NCBI GenBank assembly: GCA_019155185.1
Contig: CM032817.1
Location: 1,539,129 to 1,603,128 of the forward strand
DNA: 64,000 nt
Direction of reading: 5' to 3'
Source of the DNA: Beaufortia kweichowensis
Lineage: Eukaryota; Chordata; Actinopteri; Cypriniformes; Gastromyzontidae
Shown here: piece after piece, positions 1 through 11,912 of the stretch
Position numbering within the stretch: the stretch's first letter is position 1
How the letters are laid out: every line of letters starts with the position of its first letter
Notes under the pieces: generated by a model
The model's input: only the letters and a program-made list of their open reading frames with translations
Told to the model about the DNA's origin: nothing
The model's database searches: none
Made by a program: the position numbers and the translations under genes

Positions 1-1182
1 TATATTACTGTAGGTTAAAAATAACGTGTTTATATTTAAAGCTCAGATTATACTCCCATATACGCTTCTGTCTGTTTAACAAACTTGTGTTATCCTAATG
101 TCCATGGGCAGCTGTTCTATGTGCAATCAGAAAAGAGGACTGATGTGCCACATTTGGGGCAATGTTTTAACACGTCTGAAGGGCATATCAACATTATCAA
201 CATATCAACATTCAGAGGTCATGTCACTGATGCGATAATTCAGATAACACTTCAATCTGCATAAGTTGTCTTGATAAATTTTCACTCGTTTTGACACGTG
301 TAACACTCTTGGTTTATTTTCAGTCTGTGACTCATGAAAGCTACACGGTCATAGAATTAGAAAATTATACACAGTATAATATTTTATACATTTCAAATCT
401 AATCATCTGTAGTGGGCTTTTCATTTGAAGAAAAACAGTACTACAATGAACTAGACAGACAGACAGACAGACACATGTCTCTTTTTATTTAAATACAATT
501 ACAATAGTACATTAACTTATAAATATAAAAATTAATTATTACATTTTTAAAACAATATTCTGTCTTCCTAATTAATACATTACTCATAACTTTAACTAAC
601 ACAGTATAAATATGTCTGAAAATATAGAATTTTATATTTTAGTAAGGGGTGTCTTGCAAAAGTTTATTAATATTTGGGGGTCATATTTGGGAATGCATTA
701 CACAGTTTAAAACCCCTGGTTTACTCATCAAGATAATAAAAGTATGCATGCATGACGCATTATGCTCAAAAGTTAAAATACATAATAGTAATTTTTTGTA
801 TTAGAAACCAGTAATTAGTTATTTTTTACAATAAGTTATAAAGTTACACTTGCATTTCATATTTGTCATATTTTGTATTGATCCTAAAGTAAAGTAATGA
901 CGTTCCTAATAAATAACGCTGTCTTGTATGTACTGTATGGCATATTTGACCCTCGACGCTTTCCGTAGTCATCTGAAAAGGTAAACACGGAAGTCCATTC
1001 GCCTTAAAAATAGTCGGAATAAGCTTTATCAAGCATTGTTTTTCAGTGTCTACCCTGATGAATATGAATGTGTATGTCTAACACAGATAACATCAGCTAT
1101 ACAAAGACGTACAGCGGTGTCATTCAGATTGATATTAAGTTCGTAACTTTACACGGAGGAGAAATCCATGTGCTAAAGTTCA
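1..1182. other. Intergenic sequence upstream of pyroxd1
   Basis: No gene is supported here. The stretch is AT-rich, with a short CAGA tract near 453-472. The last few hundred bases should contain the pyroxd1 promoter and 5'UTR, but I see no confident core element. An ATG at 1168 is followed at once by a stop and is not the pyroxd1 start. Confidence 0.5.
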
Positions 1183-4100
1183 ATGGCTACAAATAGAGAC
1201 CCATTTGTGGTCGTAGGTGGTGGAATAGCAGGAGTGACTTGTGCAGAACAGGTATCGGGCACTTTTTACCGATCTAGTAACTGATGTGATAACTGATCTA
1301 GTCATTGATCGAATAATTGAACTGTCTTTACGTTTGTCTCATCGAGTCTCATGTCTTTTCACTTTCAGCTCGCATCGCAGTTCCCATCGGAACAAGTTTA
1401 TCTTTTGACAGCCTCTTCCTTAGTAAAGACGGTTACAAATTTCAAGCAGGTTTGTTTCTAACTGAAGTTTCGGATTTTATATCAAATTGGACGTCAATCT
1501 TACCATGAAGAAATCAAGTTTTAAGGCTTTTATCATACATGATGCTTAGATGTTTTAAATAAAGCATTTTTATGTTCAAAGCATAGTCAGGTAAAGTGCT
1601 GTTTTCAGAATTGTCACAGTCCATATTCCTCATAAATGAGATTAATAAATATTTAACTATTTTATGTACTTTAAAGAGTCATATCTTCTCTTTATTTGTA
1701 AGGTAATATGGTTTCTGGTTTATGTATATTAAATCACAGAAATCCTGCATGTTTCCTCGCAAAATTAAATGAATATTTAATAGAAAATATTTATATATTA
1801 TATTTCTATAAAATGAAAAACGTGTGCATAAACTATTATTTATGGATGTCTGAACAGAGGTTTAGTAACCAGATGGTTTAATATATTAATAATAAATAGC
1901 TTCTGTAAGAATTTATGTTTCATGATTTGACTGAAAATATCACATCGATAATACTGCAATTGCAGGTTTGACTCAAAATTTTAATTTCAGGGTTAATTTA
2001 TGCCGAACAATTATCAAAATAATGCACTGTTTTATTTACTGTATAACGTGACATTATGCAAAGTGTTCGTATTTTTGTAGGTATCAAAGACCTTGGAGGA
2101 ATTCAATATAGAAGAACAGCCATCCAGTGTTTTAGAAGAAAAATATCCCAATCTGAAAGTCGTACAGTCTGCGGTCACGCTGCTGCAAGTTAAAGAGCGT
2201 GTATGTTAAAGCACACACCACCACCTTATGCTTAAAACCTTTCTTAATTACAACTTTGACAATATTGTCCATTTCTTCAGTTATTACAGACAGACAATGG
2301 CCAGACTTTCAACTATAAAAAATTGTGCATCTGTAGCGGAGCCAGACCCAGACTTCTTACTCACGACAACCCGCATGTTCTGGGCATACGAGACACTGAC
2401 AGTGCTCGGGTACACTGGAACTTGTTAATGATCAATACAAATAAACCTTTAAGATGTCAGGTGTAGTTGATTGAAGTGTAAACTTGTAACAATTGAAATG
2501 AAAAATGTTATTTTTACAGGAGTTTCAAAAGCGTTTATCGACGGCTAAGAGGATAGTTGTTGTTGGAAATGGAGGAATCGCATTAGAATTGGTGTGAGTA
2601 TTCAAGGATTATGCCTATAAGCAAAAAAATTTGCTTGCATGAAATATTAAGTTTAATTGGATGTTTGGTGTATTTTTCTTTTTCCTTTAATAAGTTCATT
2701 TCTTAAAATTCCTGCAGTTATGAAGTAGAGGGTTGTGAGGTGATTTGGGCTATAAAGGATAAAGCCATTGGAAACACATTCTTTGATGCAGGAGCTGCTC
2801 AATTTCTGATTCCCTCGCTGGAAGCTGACAAAAAAGACAGATCGTTGCCCTGCAAGAGAACACGCTACACTGCTGACAAGACAGCAGGTATGAGTTCATC
2901 TTTCTTCTAACTAGCCACGTTAAAGAGCCATACAAAACCTTTTAAGTCAGTGTAAATGAATAGCTTTTACTTTAAAAATAGGCTCACTTAAACAATGTGT
3001 GCTGCTGCCCTCTTGTGGCAGGTCCTTTAATAAAAAAAGAAACTTGCAATATTATTCAGGCTGTACCGAGTCAGTAGTGTGTTTCATAGCAGGCCCAAGT
3101 GGGGCTTCTGGGGAGCTTGGCAGTGCCCTGGGCCCAGATTGGCATGAGGGGATTGATCTGAGAGGAGCAGAGAAGGTTTGTATTCATATTTGCATCTGTT
3201 TCACCATCGCACAGTGTTACTCTGCTTCGGCTGATTGGCTCTTTTACCTAAATCTCATTGTTTTTCTCCATTTCACAGAGTTCCAGTGGAGTCCATGTAG
3301 AATATGAGTGCGAAGTTGAGAAGATCTACACACAGAAAGACTTCCTGCTGTCCGATCACGACACGGAGAAGTCTGAACTAGGTTACAGTGTTCAGTCAAA
3401 TTAAGATTAAGCTGCCAAAATTGTAACAATACAAAAACAATACCTGTATTTCTGTAGGGATGTGGCCCGTGTATGTTCAGCTAACCAATGGGACGACGTA
3501 CGGCTGTGATTTTATTGTCAGCGCAACAGGCGTGGTGCCAAACACTGATCCGTTTCTCCATGGCAACAATGTAAAAAAAACCAATCATTACAAATCTGAC
3601 ATATCTAAATCTTATTTTACATTCAACAGGGCTTAGAAATAGAATAGAAAAATAACATGCCATGCATGCCTTACATTCATTTATAATTTTATGTAGATTA
3701 ATTTTGCGTTGCGTGTCTAGTTTGAGGTGGCAGCAGATCATGGACTTAAAGTCGATGATCGCATGCGGACGTCCGAGCCGGATGTATACGCTGCAGGTGA
3801 TGTGTGCACCACAGGCTGGGAGCCCAGTCCTCTTTGGCAACAGGTACTTGATTTTTTATGTAGCGTGTAGTCATTTAAGTTAATAAGAATACACACACTA
3901 ATAGTCTTACTTAATTTTCTAGTTATAAAGATAGCTGTCACATCTTGGGATCATCAATAGCTTTGTGGTAACATTTCTCTTGTGTGTTTGGGTTGGTAAG
4001 ATGCGCTTGTGGACGCAGGCGCGTCAGATGGGATGGTACGCAGCGCGTTGTATGACCGCAGAACTGCTGAAGGAGTCCATAGAGCTGGACTTCTGCTTTG

Positions 4101-5551
4101 AGCTTTTCTCACACATCACCAAATTTTTTAACTATAAGGTAATTCTCAGCATTTCTGTATAATATTTTGAAACTTCAGCTTTCCTTGTTAGTCCTCTTTT
4201 TGTGTGGATGTTGTGGAGATGAATGCCCCACAAGATGCTGAGTTAGAATTATAAAAGAGAAATTTACTGGATAAATAGTGATATGTGACCCTGTTTGTGA
4301 AAACAAAGTCTAAAAAGCAAATTTTGAGATAACGAGCATTAAAGTTTGATTTCACCTATTAATTTCACTATGATTTCAATCATTGGCATGGCGTTAACTC
4401 AGGAAATTTTCAAGATATCAATATATTTTTAGAAAACAACAAAAATCGACTTCAGCTGGGTTTTCACAGACTGGGTCACATTTAGTCAGTCCAGCACAAA
4501 TTGTGCAAAAGAAAAAAAATAGGTGCATCTTTAATTAGTATTTAAGTATTTTTTTATTGTTATGTACAATACTTATTTCTTAATTATACTTTTCTCAAAT
4601 ATTAAATATATACAGTTTAAATGTATCCATATAGCTTTATGAAATACAGCACCCCACACTATTTTTTAACTTTTTTAACTTTATAGAAACATAATAAAAA
4701 TTAATTTTTAAGCAAAAGTTGATTGTATTACATGTTAAACCACACATGTGTATTAATTATAAACATGCATGTTGGAAACTTCCACAGGTAGTTTATTTAA
4801 AAAAAGGTTTGCAAATAGAAGGCACTTCTATTTGCATTAAAACAACCAAAAACACTTAAGAATATCTAAAATAACAACAAGTGTGGTATTTCCATGCACT
4901 AATATTTTGGTAACACTTTACAATATGTTTGTATTAGTTAACAATTAGTAAATGCATTAGCTAACATCAACTAACAATGAACAAAACAAACATTTTAGTT
5001 TATGTTGATTTTAGCATTTACTAAATGCATTAATACATTCTTAAAATCAAAAGTTGTATCTGTTTACATTAGTTAATTAACAACTGCATTGACATTAACA
5101 TTAACAAAGATTAATAACTGCTGAAAAACTATTATTCATTGTTAGTTAATGTTAACTAATGCATTAACTAACGTTAACTAATACAACCTTATTGTAAAGT
5201 GTTACCAATATTTTAATTACCAATTTAATTAATTGAAATTTCAAACATTATTTATACATACTGTCAAATTGTAATGTTTGATTCATATTTTTTTGTTTTA
5301 GGTGGTTTTACTGGGAAAGTTCAATGCACAGGGATTAGGTCAAGACCATGAGCTTCTTATGCGCTGTACTAAAGGTCATGAGTATGTGAAGGTGGTTCTG
5401 ACCGAGGAGCCGAATGGTTGGGGCAATCCTTATCGGCGATACTGACCTTGAAGAAACATTCGAGAACCTTATTCTCAACCAAATGGACTTGTCCCGTTAT
5501 GGTGAGGAGCTGCTTAATCCTGGCATTGACATTGAAGACTACTTTGACTAG
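1183..5551 (+). CDS. pyroxd1: Pyridine nucleotide-disulfide oxidoreductase domain protein 1 (PYROXD1), frameshifted in last exon
   Basis: PYROXD1 is an FAD/NAD(P)H-dependent oxidoreductase. In mammals it protects the tRNA ligase complex from oxidation and its loss causes myopathy. Exons: 1183-1251, 1369-1449, 2081-2200, 2281-2409, 2520-2593, 2718-2887, 3093-3175, 3279-3381, 3458-3570, 3721-3843, 4001-4138, 5302-5551. The start MATNRDPFVVVGGGIAG gives an FAD-binding GxGxxG motif at residues 11-16. A second dinucleotide fold follows (VVVGNGGIALELVYE), then GSALGPDWHEG, the late FAD motif DVYAAGDVCTT and the family terminus DIEDYFD. The length would be about 484 residues against 500 in human. 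In exon 12 the frame breaks between ...VVLTEEP and MVGAILIGDTD near 5405-5413. The unshifted frame stops at 5443, so about 45 family residues are cut off. The exons total 1453 bases, consistent with two missing bases or one extra. Family identity is secure; whether the break is real is not. Confidence 0.93.
4283..4481. mobile_element. MITE with GTGACCC-type inverted ends (pyroxd1 intron 11)
   Basis: The left end ATGTGACCCTGTTTGTGAAA and the right end TTTTCACAGACTGGGTCACAT are imperfect inverted repeats about 200 bp apart. The same ends and interior occur at 35231-35441 and 47451-47682, so this is a dispersed non-autonomous element. No coding capacity. Confidence 0.75.
4909..5206. mobile_element. 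Short inverted-repeat element with 8-bp target duplication (pyroxd1 intron 11)
   Basis: The ends GGTAACACTTTACAATA and TATTGTAAAGTGTTACC form a perfect 17-bp inverted repeat. Both flanks are the 8-mer AATATTTT (4901-4908 and 5207-5214), a clean target-site duplication. An 8-bp duplication is the size made by hAT-superfamily transposases, so a non-autonomous hAT-type element is likely. The interior is rich in internally complementary TTAGTTAA and ACTAATGC motifs. Confidence 0.8.
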
Positions 5552-5989
5552 CCAATCAAAGAGAGAATATTCAAATATTTTTATTTGTTTTTTAAAACTC
5601 CTCTCATACTTAATTTTTCCAACCACAGACTGCAGCTTGTATCATTTACTGATAGATAAAGCAAACTGACAGACCAAGTATAAAAACACAGGTTAAGAAA
5701 AATATATATTTATTTGAGTCTTGTTTTTTTCCTCACATCAAGTGATGATTTTGCCATCTATATTGAAGAAGTGCACTGTTTTGGGGTTGTTCCCCAATAT
5801 CTATAATTCCTTATTCGGTGATCAACTGTATTATTCTGTGATTGGAAGGTCATGTAAATAAAGGTCTTCTTGATATCACTTGGCCTGTAAACATCTTCAA
5901 AGGGCTCTCTTCTATTTCAGACAATTTGGTTTCTCTACATGAAGAATTGGTGTAAATGTCTTGATCTGGCTTAATTAGAAATATACTAC
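5552..5989 (+). other. pyroxd1 3' flank / 3'UTR
   Basis: No gene lies here. An AATAAA hexamer at 5857-5862, about 310 bases after the stop, is the best candidate polyadenylation signal for pyroxd1. The next recognisable sequence is the minus-strand parp11-like pseudogene. Confidence 0.55.
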
Positions 5990-7060
5990 TTTGCAGCCTG
6001 TCCAGAGTTCATTGTTGCAATTTTACTGTCACCAAAATTAGTTTCAGCAATACTCAAGCACATACTCAGGATAGATCTGATTGGGATCAAAGATAACGAA
6101 AATCATTGGAGAAAGAGTATTTTTGGTCATCATCAGGCATACAATAATCCAGGTGTCCTGTTTTGTACTTCCCAACTATAACACGAGCAAGCAGCATTAT
6201 TTTGGTGCCCGAGCTGTTCATTTCACTGTATTTGCTAGCGTAGGATGCATATTTTGCAAAGTAGGTTCCTGGAAAGAAAATAACATCATTTTGTAACATC
6301 CATTTTGGAAAATCCAATAATTACAACACACCTTTGCCATGTATGTATCCCCTTCTTTTTGTGTCTAGTAGTTAAAGGAGTGCAAGGAGTGATGGTGTGC
6401 CATGAAACAGCATTTGCTCTTCAATTTCAGACTGTTCTTTAATCCTCTTCAACTGTCTTTTTTTCTGTAAATTTATGGATTATAGAATGCAAGAAAATAT
6501 ATAATGGTATAATGAGATAATACATTTCTACTTTTTACTTAACCTAATATTTTTACCACTTGAAATGATAGATGAATCCTATTTGTAGTATAATCAAGGT
6601 TTTGCAAAAAGTTGGTTTCGGTTTCATTTCGTTGAAAATGCAATGGAATAAATGCAGACGTGTATTTGACTGTACTGTTTTCCATTGACATTAATAAACA
6701 TTTAAACAAAAGTGTTAAAAATAAACCCTCCAAATTATGTGTTCTGAGCGTTTGAGACGAATAAACACAATTTATGCAAAAAAAAATATGCAAACAAATT
6801 CCACTAATATTTTAAAACCATTTAGTGTCTAAATACTTTGAGTTTGATTTTTTATCATTTATAAGACCAAATTGTTTCTGAAATGTTTCCAATGTCATAT
6901 TTCTTTTCAATTTCTTTTCTTTTTTGATATCTAATGCAGATTTCTACATCAAGTGGACATATACTCAATAAGAATTGTCAAAATGTAAAAATCTCACCCG
7001 ACATCATTCTCAATAGGAAAGGAACGTTTAGTCTCTTTCGCCCAACACAATTTTAATGCA
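5990..7060 (-). pseudogene. Degenerate parp11-like pseudogene
   Basis: This is a broken tandem copy of the gene at 7673-9583. The last-exon remnant (about 5990-6268) keeps GTYFAKYASYASKYSEMNSS and the LLARVIVGKYKTGH segment. A deletion of about 29 bp after PDDDQ shifts the frame and gives a stop. The preceding exon remnant (6332-6465) keeps EEQMLFHGT, then loses about 30 bp and runs into a stop. An exon 3 remnant (about 7004-7050) keeps a KRSF-like stretch. Intronic similarity to the intact gene is visible at about 6590-6690. No WWE-domain exon was found. Two independent disabling deletions make it non-functional. Confidence 0.8.
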
Positions 7061-7672
7061 TAACTATAACAACATCCAGAAAAATAATCTCTTTTTCTCT
7101 TTTTAAAAATTGAATCTCTTTCAAAACAGAAAGGAGCCTTGACATACAACAATCGATCAAATTAGATTTATTTATTTTGTGTCTGTGGTGTTTCTAGGAC
7201 CTCTGTGTCATTCTGCAATCTACAGATATAAATCAACATCAGTGTCAATTGTCTTCTCTCTTTTGATGTTGTGGAAAAAATGTGTCCTACTGCAAAAAGG
7301 AAAACTTGAGGCTTTGTGCAAACGCTTGTGGTCGAGGTGAAGTAATGGAGAATCATGTTTGAAAATTACAGTAGATGTATCTAACATACAAATGTGACAG
7401 ATTAAATGTTTTTTTTTTAATGTTTTTTTCAATAACACTAAACATCATGTTTTAAGCGTTTGTTGGCTTTAATAGAAAGACGCACCCAGATCACTCCCAC
7501 CCAGACCCAGAGGAAATTTTAACAATATAAGTTCTCTAGATTCTGTTTATAAAATATATTTATTTATTTAATGTTTAAATAACTATAAATTTGGTAGTCT
7601 AACCAAAGACAGCTTAGTGCCAATATACCCAAGATACTCATTGTTGCAATGTTACTGTCATCAAAATTAGTT

Positions 7673-9583
7673 TCAGCAATACTCAAGCACATACTCAGGA
7701 TAGATCTGATTGGAATCAAATATAACAAAAATGTTTGGATAAAGAGTATTGTCTACACAACTATCGTGTATGCTTTCATCTTGGTCATCATCAGGCGTAC
7801 AATAATCCGAGTGTCCTGTTTTGTACCTCCCAACTATAACACGAGCAAGCAGCATTATTTTGGTGCCCGAGCTGTTCATTTCACTGTACCTGGCAGCGAA
7901 GGATGCATGTTTTGCAAAGTAGGTTCCTAAAAAGGTGAAAAACTGTTATGTAGTATGTTTTAAAAAACAACTAAGAAAATATAATAATCACAACCCACCT
8001 TTGCCGAATATGTGTGCCCCTCTTTTTGTGTCTGGTAATCTGCAGTTAAAATTAAATGTGCAAATAGAGTGAAGGTTTTTTACGCTTGTGCCATGAAACA
8101 GCATTTGCTCTTCAATTTCAGACTGTCCTTTTATTCTCTTCAACTGTTTTTTTTTCCTGTGAATTTGCAAAACAGACATGTGTGTATATGAATAATGTAA
8201 AATATTATTGCACGACACTAGATCATTGTCTTTTATTACTCTGATTCTGTTGGCATGTCTTTGTAAGATTCACCCACATAAGCTATACAGCAATTCTTAT
8301 TACCTACAAAACAACTCCCAAAGGTCCTTATTTTGGATTCTGCAGATCGATACAATGGTTTTCTGAAGTAAGCCAATTTCTTTGACAAATTGTTCAATCT
8401 CCTGATATTCACTGGTATCTCTTCTCAAATTGAATGCCTGATTAAGAAAGGTGAATGCTTTAATTAGGGGGATTTTCACAACTAATACAGCTTTGACATA
8501 AATGTAATGTTGTTAGTACTCATTGCTACCTGATAAGGTTGCTTAGGATCAGCATTTTCCCAGTGTGCCGGTATAGATGGATCGACTTCACATTTACATC
8601 TGTTATATAAGATAGGTTGGTTTCACTTTTATTTGTTGAAAATGACTTGGAACAAATGCACCAGTGTATTTGACTGTACGTTTTCCATGACACAACATAT
8701 ACACACAATCATCAAAATCATATTTAAATAAAAAACGTTATGTGTTAAATTCTGAAGCCATCATATAAAAACAGATTCCACTGCTGTTTAATAACAATAG
8801 TGTCTGAATACTTTATTTTGACCCTATAGCTATTGTTTTATCATTTTACACCAGAAATATTTGTAAGATGGTCTGCTTGAAAAGAGACCTTTTAAAATTG
8901 AATATTTTAAAATATGTTGTTTATTGTTTAATTCTCCATTTCGCTGTCTAATGCAGTGACATCCATTCATTTAAGGCAAACCACATGGGTCCATATTGGG
9001 GCCACAGTTTAAAGTTATTAAAGACTTTTAAAATGCAAAATATCTCACCTAAAGCCATTCTCAGTCAGAAAAGAGCGTTTAATCTGCCTTCTTTGCCCTG
9101 TTGTTAAGTTAACCTGAATGCTTGCTAAAATAAAACACATTTTAATGTATATGATGAAAACTAATTTACTAAAAAATTACAATTTTATGGCTGTGATTAG
9201 CATAAAACTTAGGTTATTTTATTTATTATGTTAGGTTATTTTACACAATTAATATAATATATATCTGCTTACCTGCAAAGTTAATCTCTAACAGCCCTCC
9301 CGCAGTGGTCATTTTTATAACCCCATATGGGTTTATGAGGTAATATTTCTCTAGTTGAGCACTGGACATAAAACTACATGGCTCATCCTAAAAAAAAATA
9401 AAATGAAATAAGGGAAAGCAATCAAATAAAAGTCATTAATCACATCAATCAAATATAATACATCACCTCAACCTTGTGCCAGACACCACACTCTGCCTTG
9501 TAAAACCAGTACCATGGTGTTTCAGATGTGTCCATATATTCCATCTTGTCCTCCAGTCCCAAACCAGCCAGTGAAGCTAACAT
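7673..9583 (-). CDS. PARP11-like mono-ADP-ribosyltransferase (divergent paralogue)
   Basis: PARP11-type enzymes attach single ADP-ribose units to proteins; mammalian PARP11 acts at the nuclear envelope and in interferon responses. Coding exons from the 5' end: 9583-9467, 9387-9273, 9124-9049, 8599-8530, 8437-8304, 8156-7999, 7926-7673. Phases join cleanly to give 307 residues, against about 330-340 for PARP11. An N-terminal WWE domain begins at WYWFYKAECGVWHKVE (about residue 24). The ART domain carries IQNKDLWELFCR, the nicotinamide-binding HG in MLFHGTS, the tyrosine in GKGTYFAKHA, and NQIYPEY, where PARP11 has isoleucine in place of the polymerase glutamate. It lacks about 20 residues between the GTYFA strand and LLARV that the gene at 27011-29231 has. 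A 5'UTR exon probably ends at 9788 (ACGTG|gtaaat). AATAAA-like sequence on the minus strand near 7560-7570 could end the transcript. Confidence 0.88.
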
Positions 9584-9787
9584 AATGACAGCCAAACCAT
9601 AAAAAAAGGTTTTAAAACATTTTAAAAGTAATATTCAAATAGAAATCTAAGTTTATCACAAGCGACAATGGGTGTTGGAATTAGCAGATAAATAAAACTT
9701 TAATGCTGTGCATGGTAAAATTCAAAACAAGCAAATCCAGTCATTACAGAGAAGTACAGAGTTGGTCTGTGTGATAAATACATTTAC

Positions 9788-9930
9788 CACGTAGCACTAA
9801 GCAAAACACACCTTCTTTCTCTGTTACCAGAACTGAAGTCTTTCCTGTTTCAGAAAAACTGAAACTGTGAGGGTTGCAAAGCTAAAATTTTGCCAGAAGG
9901 GGGCTCTCCAACACTAACTACACATTAATT
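9788..9930 (-). promoter_or_regulatory. Promoter/5'UTR block of parp11-like gene with near-consensus ISRE
   Basis: Read on the minus strand, this block matches the finTRIM promoter at about 13150-13345 and 21237-21432 almost base for base. The shared part includes GGAGAGCCCCCTTCTGGCAA and GAAACAGGAAAGACTTCAGT. It contains AGTTTCAGTTTT at plus-strand positions 9855-9866, one base from the ISRE consensus AGTTTCNNTTTC. The block ends in a plausible splice donor at 9788, so it likely holds the transcription start and untranslated exon 1. Confidence 0.7.
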
Positions 9931-9935
9931 CATAC

Positions 9936-10686
9936 AGTACAATTTCATAACAGTATTGTAAATGATTATAGATAAATAATTAACTATTTATAATAATTAA
10001 CTATAATAATTAATTTTACTTACACAGCATTGGCCAATTGTGACATTTCAAGGTATGTTATTCCCAAATAACAACCAACTAAAACTAATAACACAGGATG
10101 ATCCAGATACTGCTAATTTAGTTACAAATAAATTGAATACCAATTAATTATTCAAATTATTAACAATAACATATGAGACTATATATTAAATAATTGAGCC
10201 AAATTGCATGTTTGTACAAAGAAGGTAATAAATTATTTAAAATTAGTATTTTGTGTCCAACTTGTGTGGCAAGCTGTGTATTAAGCGTGATAGTGTGATA
10301 CAAGATATGATCACCCTGTTGGGGTTTATTCTGCAATAACATCCAGCTGACTGTACATGATCCCTTACATAATTTACTGTATGTGTATAACAACACATTT
10401 CTATTAATATCGTGAGCAATCTTTACAATCCTGACAAACTTGATTGTCAAGGTATTTAGAAAAAGTCATAACTTAGAAGTATAAAATCAGTTTGGTCACA
10501 GTATAAGAATTTAATATAATTTTCCGAGTGGGCGAATCTCACACAGCCTGTCCAAACCATATTCATATTTATTGTGTATTTTTATGACAGTTAAGTGTGC
10601 TCCTCTTTAAAAATATCAAACTTGTGGGATTTAAATTTAAAAAAAACATTGTATTGCATTACAGTCAAGATTTACTGGTAATCAGT
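9936..10686. other. Spacer between parp11-like promoter and the tandem unit
   Basis: I see no gene. Roughly 10160-10450 looks like an old dispersed repeat on the minus strand, because a weak open frame lies in otherwise AT-rich sequence. I cannot classify it. Confidence 0.4.
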
Positions 10687-10689
10687 AAA

Positions 10690-10910
10690 AAACAATTGGG
10701 ACCAACAAAAAAGTCCAAACACAATAGGTTCTACAATGATTTTGGGGGATTTGGACAATTTGGGAGTGAAATGTAGCCAGCATGTCTTTGTATGATTCAC
10801 CCACATAAGCTACAGCAATTATTTTTACCCACATCATGACAGTACAGAGTTGGTCTGTGTGATGAATACATTTACTATGTAGCACTAAGCAAACCAGTTT
10901 TGCATATGAG
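10690..10910 (-). pseudogene. Remnant of parp11-like non-coding sequence at unit 1 start
   Basis: On the minus strand, 10770-10840 resembles the intron just after exon 5 of the parp11-like gene (8255-8305), sharing AGCATGTCTTTGTA and ATTCACCCACATAAGCTA. The stretch 10845-10900 resembles that gene's 5'UTR exon and intron 1 near 9765-9805 (TAGCACTAAGCAAA). The two pieces are joined here but lie about 1.5 kb apart in the gene, so this is a rearranged fragment. It is repeated at 19680-19880. Confidence 0.6.
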
Positions 10911-10930
10911 TCAGAGGCGCATGTTTCACA

Positions 10931-11779
10931 CAGGCGCGGCTCGTCTGTATGGGCAGGTGGGGCAGAGTCCCACCAAAATATTCAGCCACTTGAAAACATA
11001 TAACTCTATATAAACTGGACCAGTCCTAATGAACTGTTAACTCAAAAATGTTCATCCTTATTCTGAAAACATTTTAGACTGTTATAAGTCATAAAGTGAG
11101 GTGGATATGTTAAAATTTAATTGCATTGCTGAGGGTCAGAGGGTCTCTCTGCCCTCCCAAGCTCAACAGCGCCACACATTTTCTCAATGTAAATTTGTGG
11201 TGAAAAAAGGAACTGCAGCGCGCTCTAATTAAGAGCCATATTGGCAGATTTGAGACCCGCCCCACTTGCTTTTACGTCACTTGAACGTAGTTCCGGACAA
11301 TATTATTAATCCGCGTCAGCAAAGTGTATATGAGTCTGTGTCAGTTAAGTGAAGATGGCGAGTAGTACAGATCATTCCGCGTGTAATAGTGTCGAGTTTC
11401 TGTTGCAGAACTCGTTTGAAAGATTGTCAATTAATGATAAATTAGCGATTAAACAGCTTGGCCCTGACAAACCAGATATAAAAACTGTACAGCAAACAAA
11501 TGACAATGGTAGGTCGTTCAACAGAACATTTTCCAGGTCGTGGTATGAAAAGAAGCCTTGGCTGCGCTGTCCGGTTGTGCTAAAAGAAATAAAGTTTTCT
11601 GTTTCCCATGCTTGCTTTTTCGTTCTTCAAGGGGACAGGGAGATGTGTGGAGTAGCGTGGGTGTTTGCGATCTAAAACACTTCTCTGAAAAGGCTGAAAA
11701 ACACGAATCTAGCAAAGCTCATCTTACATTACGACCCAGAAACTGACCCTCCAAAATTTTTGGTCAGGAGCCGCTACTG
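10931..11779 (+). mobile_element. Non-autonomous hAT-type element with broken ZMYM/TTF zinc-finger exon
   Basis: The insertion is absent from unit 2, where the uninterrupted site reads TTTCACTTGCACACC near 19890. Its ends, CAGGCGCGGCTC and the complement of GAGCCGCTACTG, form an imperfect inverted repeat of the CAGnGGCGGCTC type seen in hAT elements. From the ATG at 11355 an open frame runs to SWYEKKPWL. A few extra bases (near 11563-11570) then shift the frame, and the rest (GCAKRNKVFCFPCLLF ... LKHFSEKAEKHESSKAHL) continues in another frame to a stop near 11746. This is the TTF-type zinc finger that begins many hAT/ZMYM-like transposases. No catalytic domain follows. Confidence 0.75.
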
Positions 11780-11912
11780 CTTGCACACCTATTGTGCTTT
11801 CAACACATGGCAAAATGAATGAAATGACCACATTTTGAGGATGTTCACACAGTTAACTTTTACTAAACCGATCACATATATGTCCCGCCTGCCCCCCTTT
11901 GTTATTTTTGCT

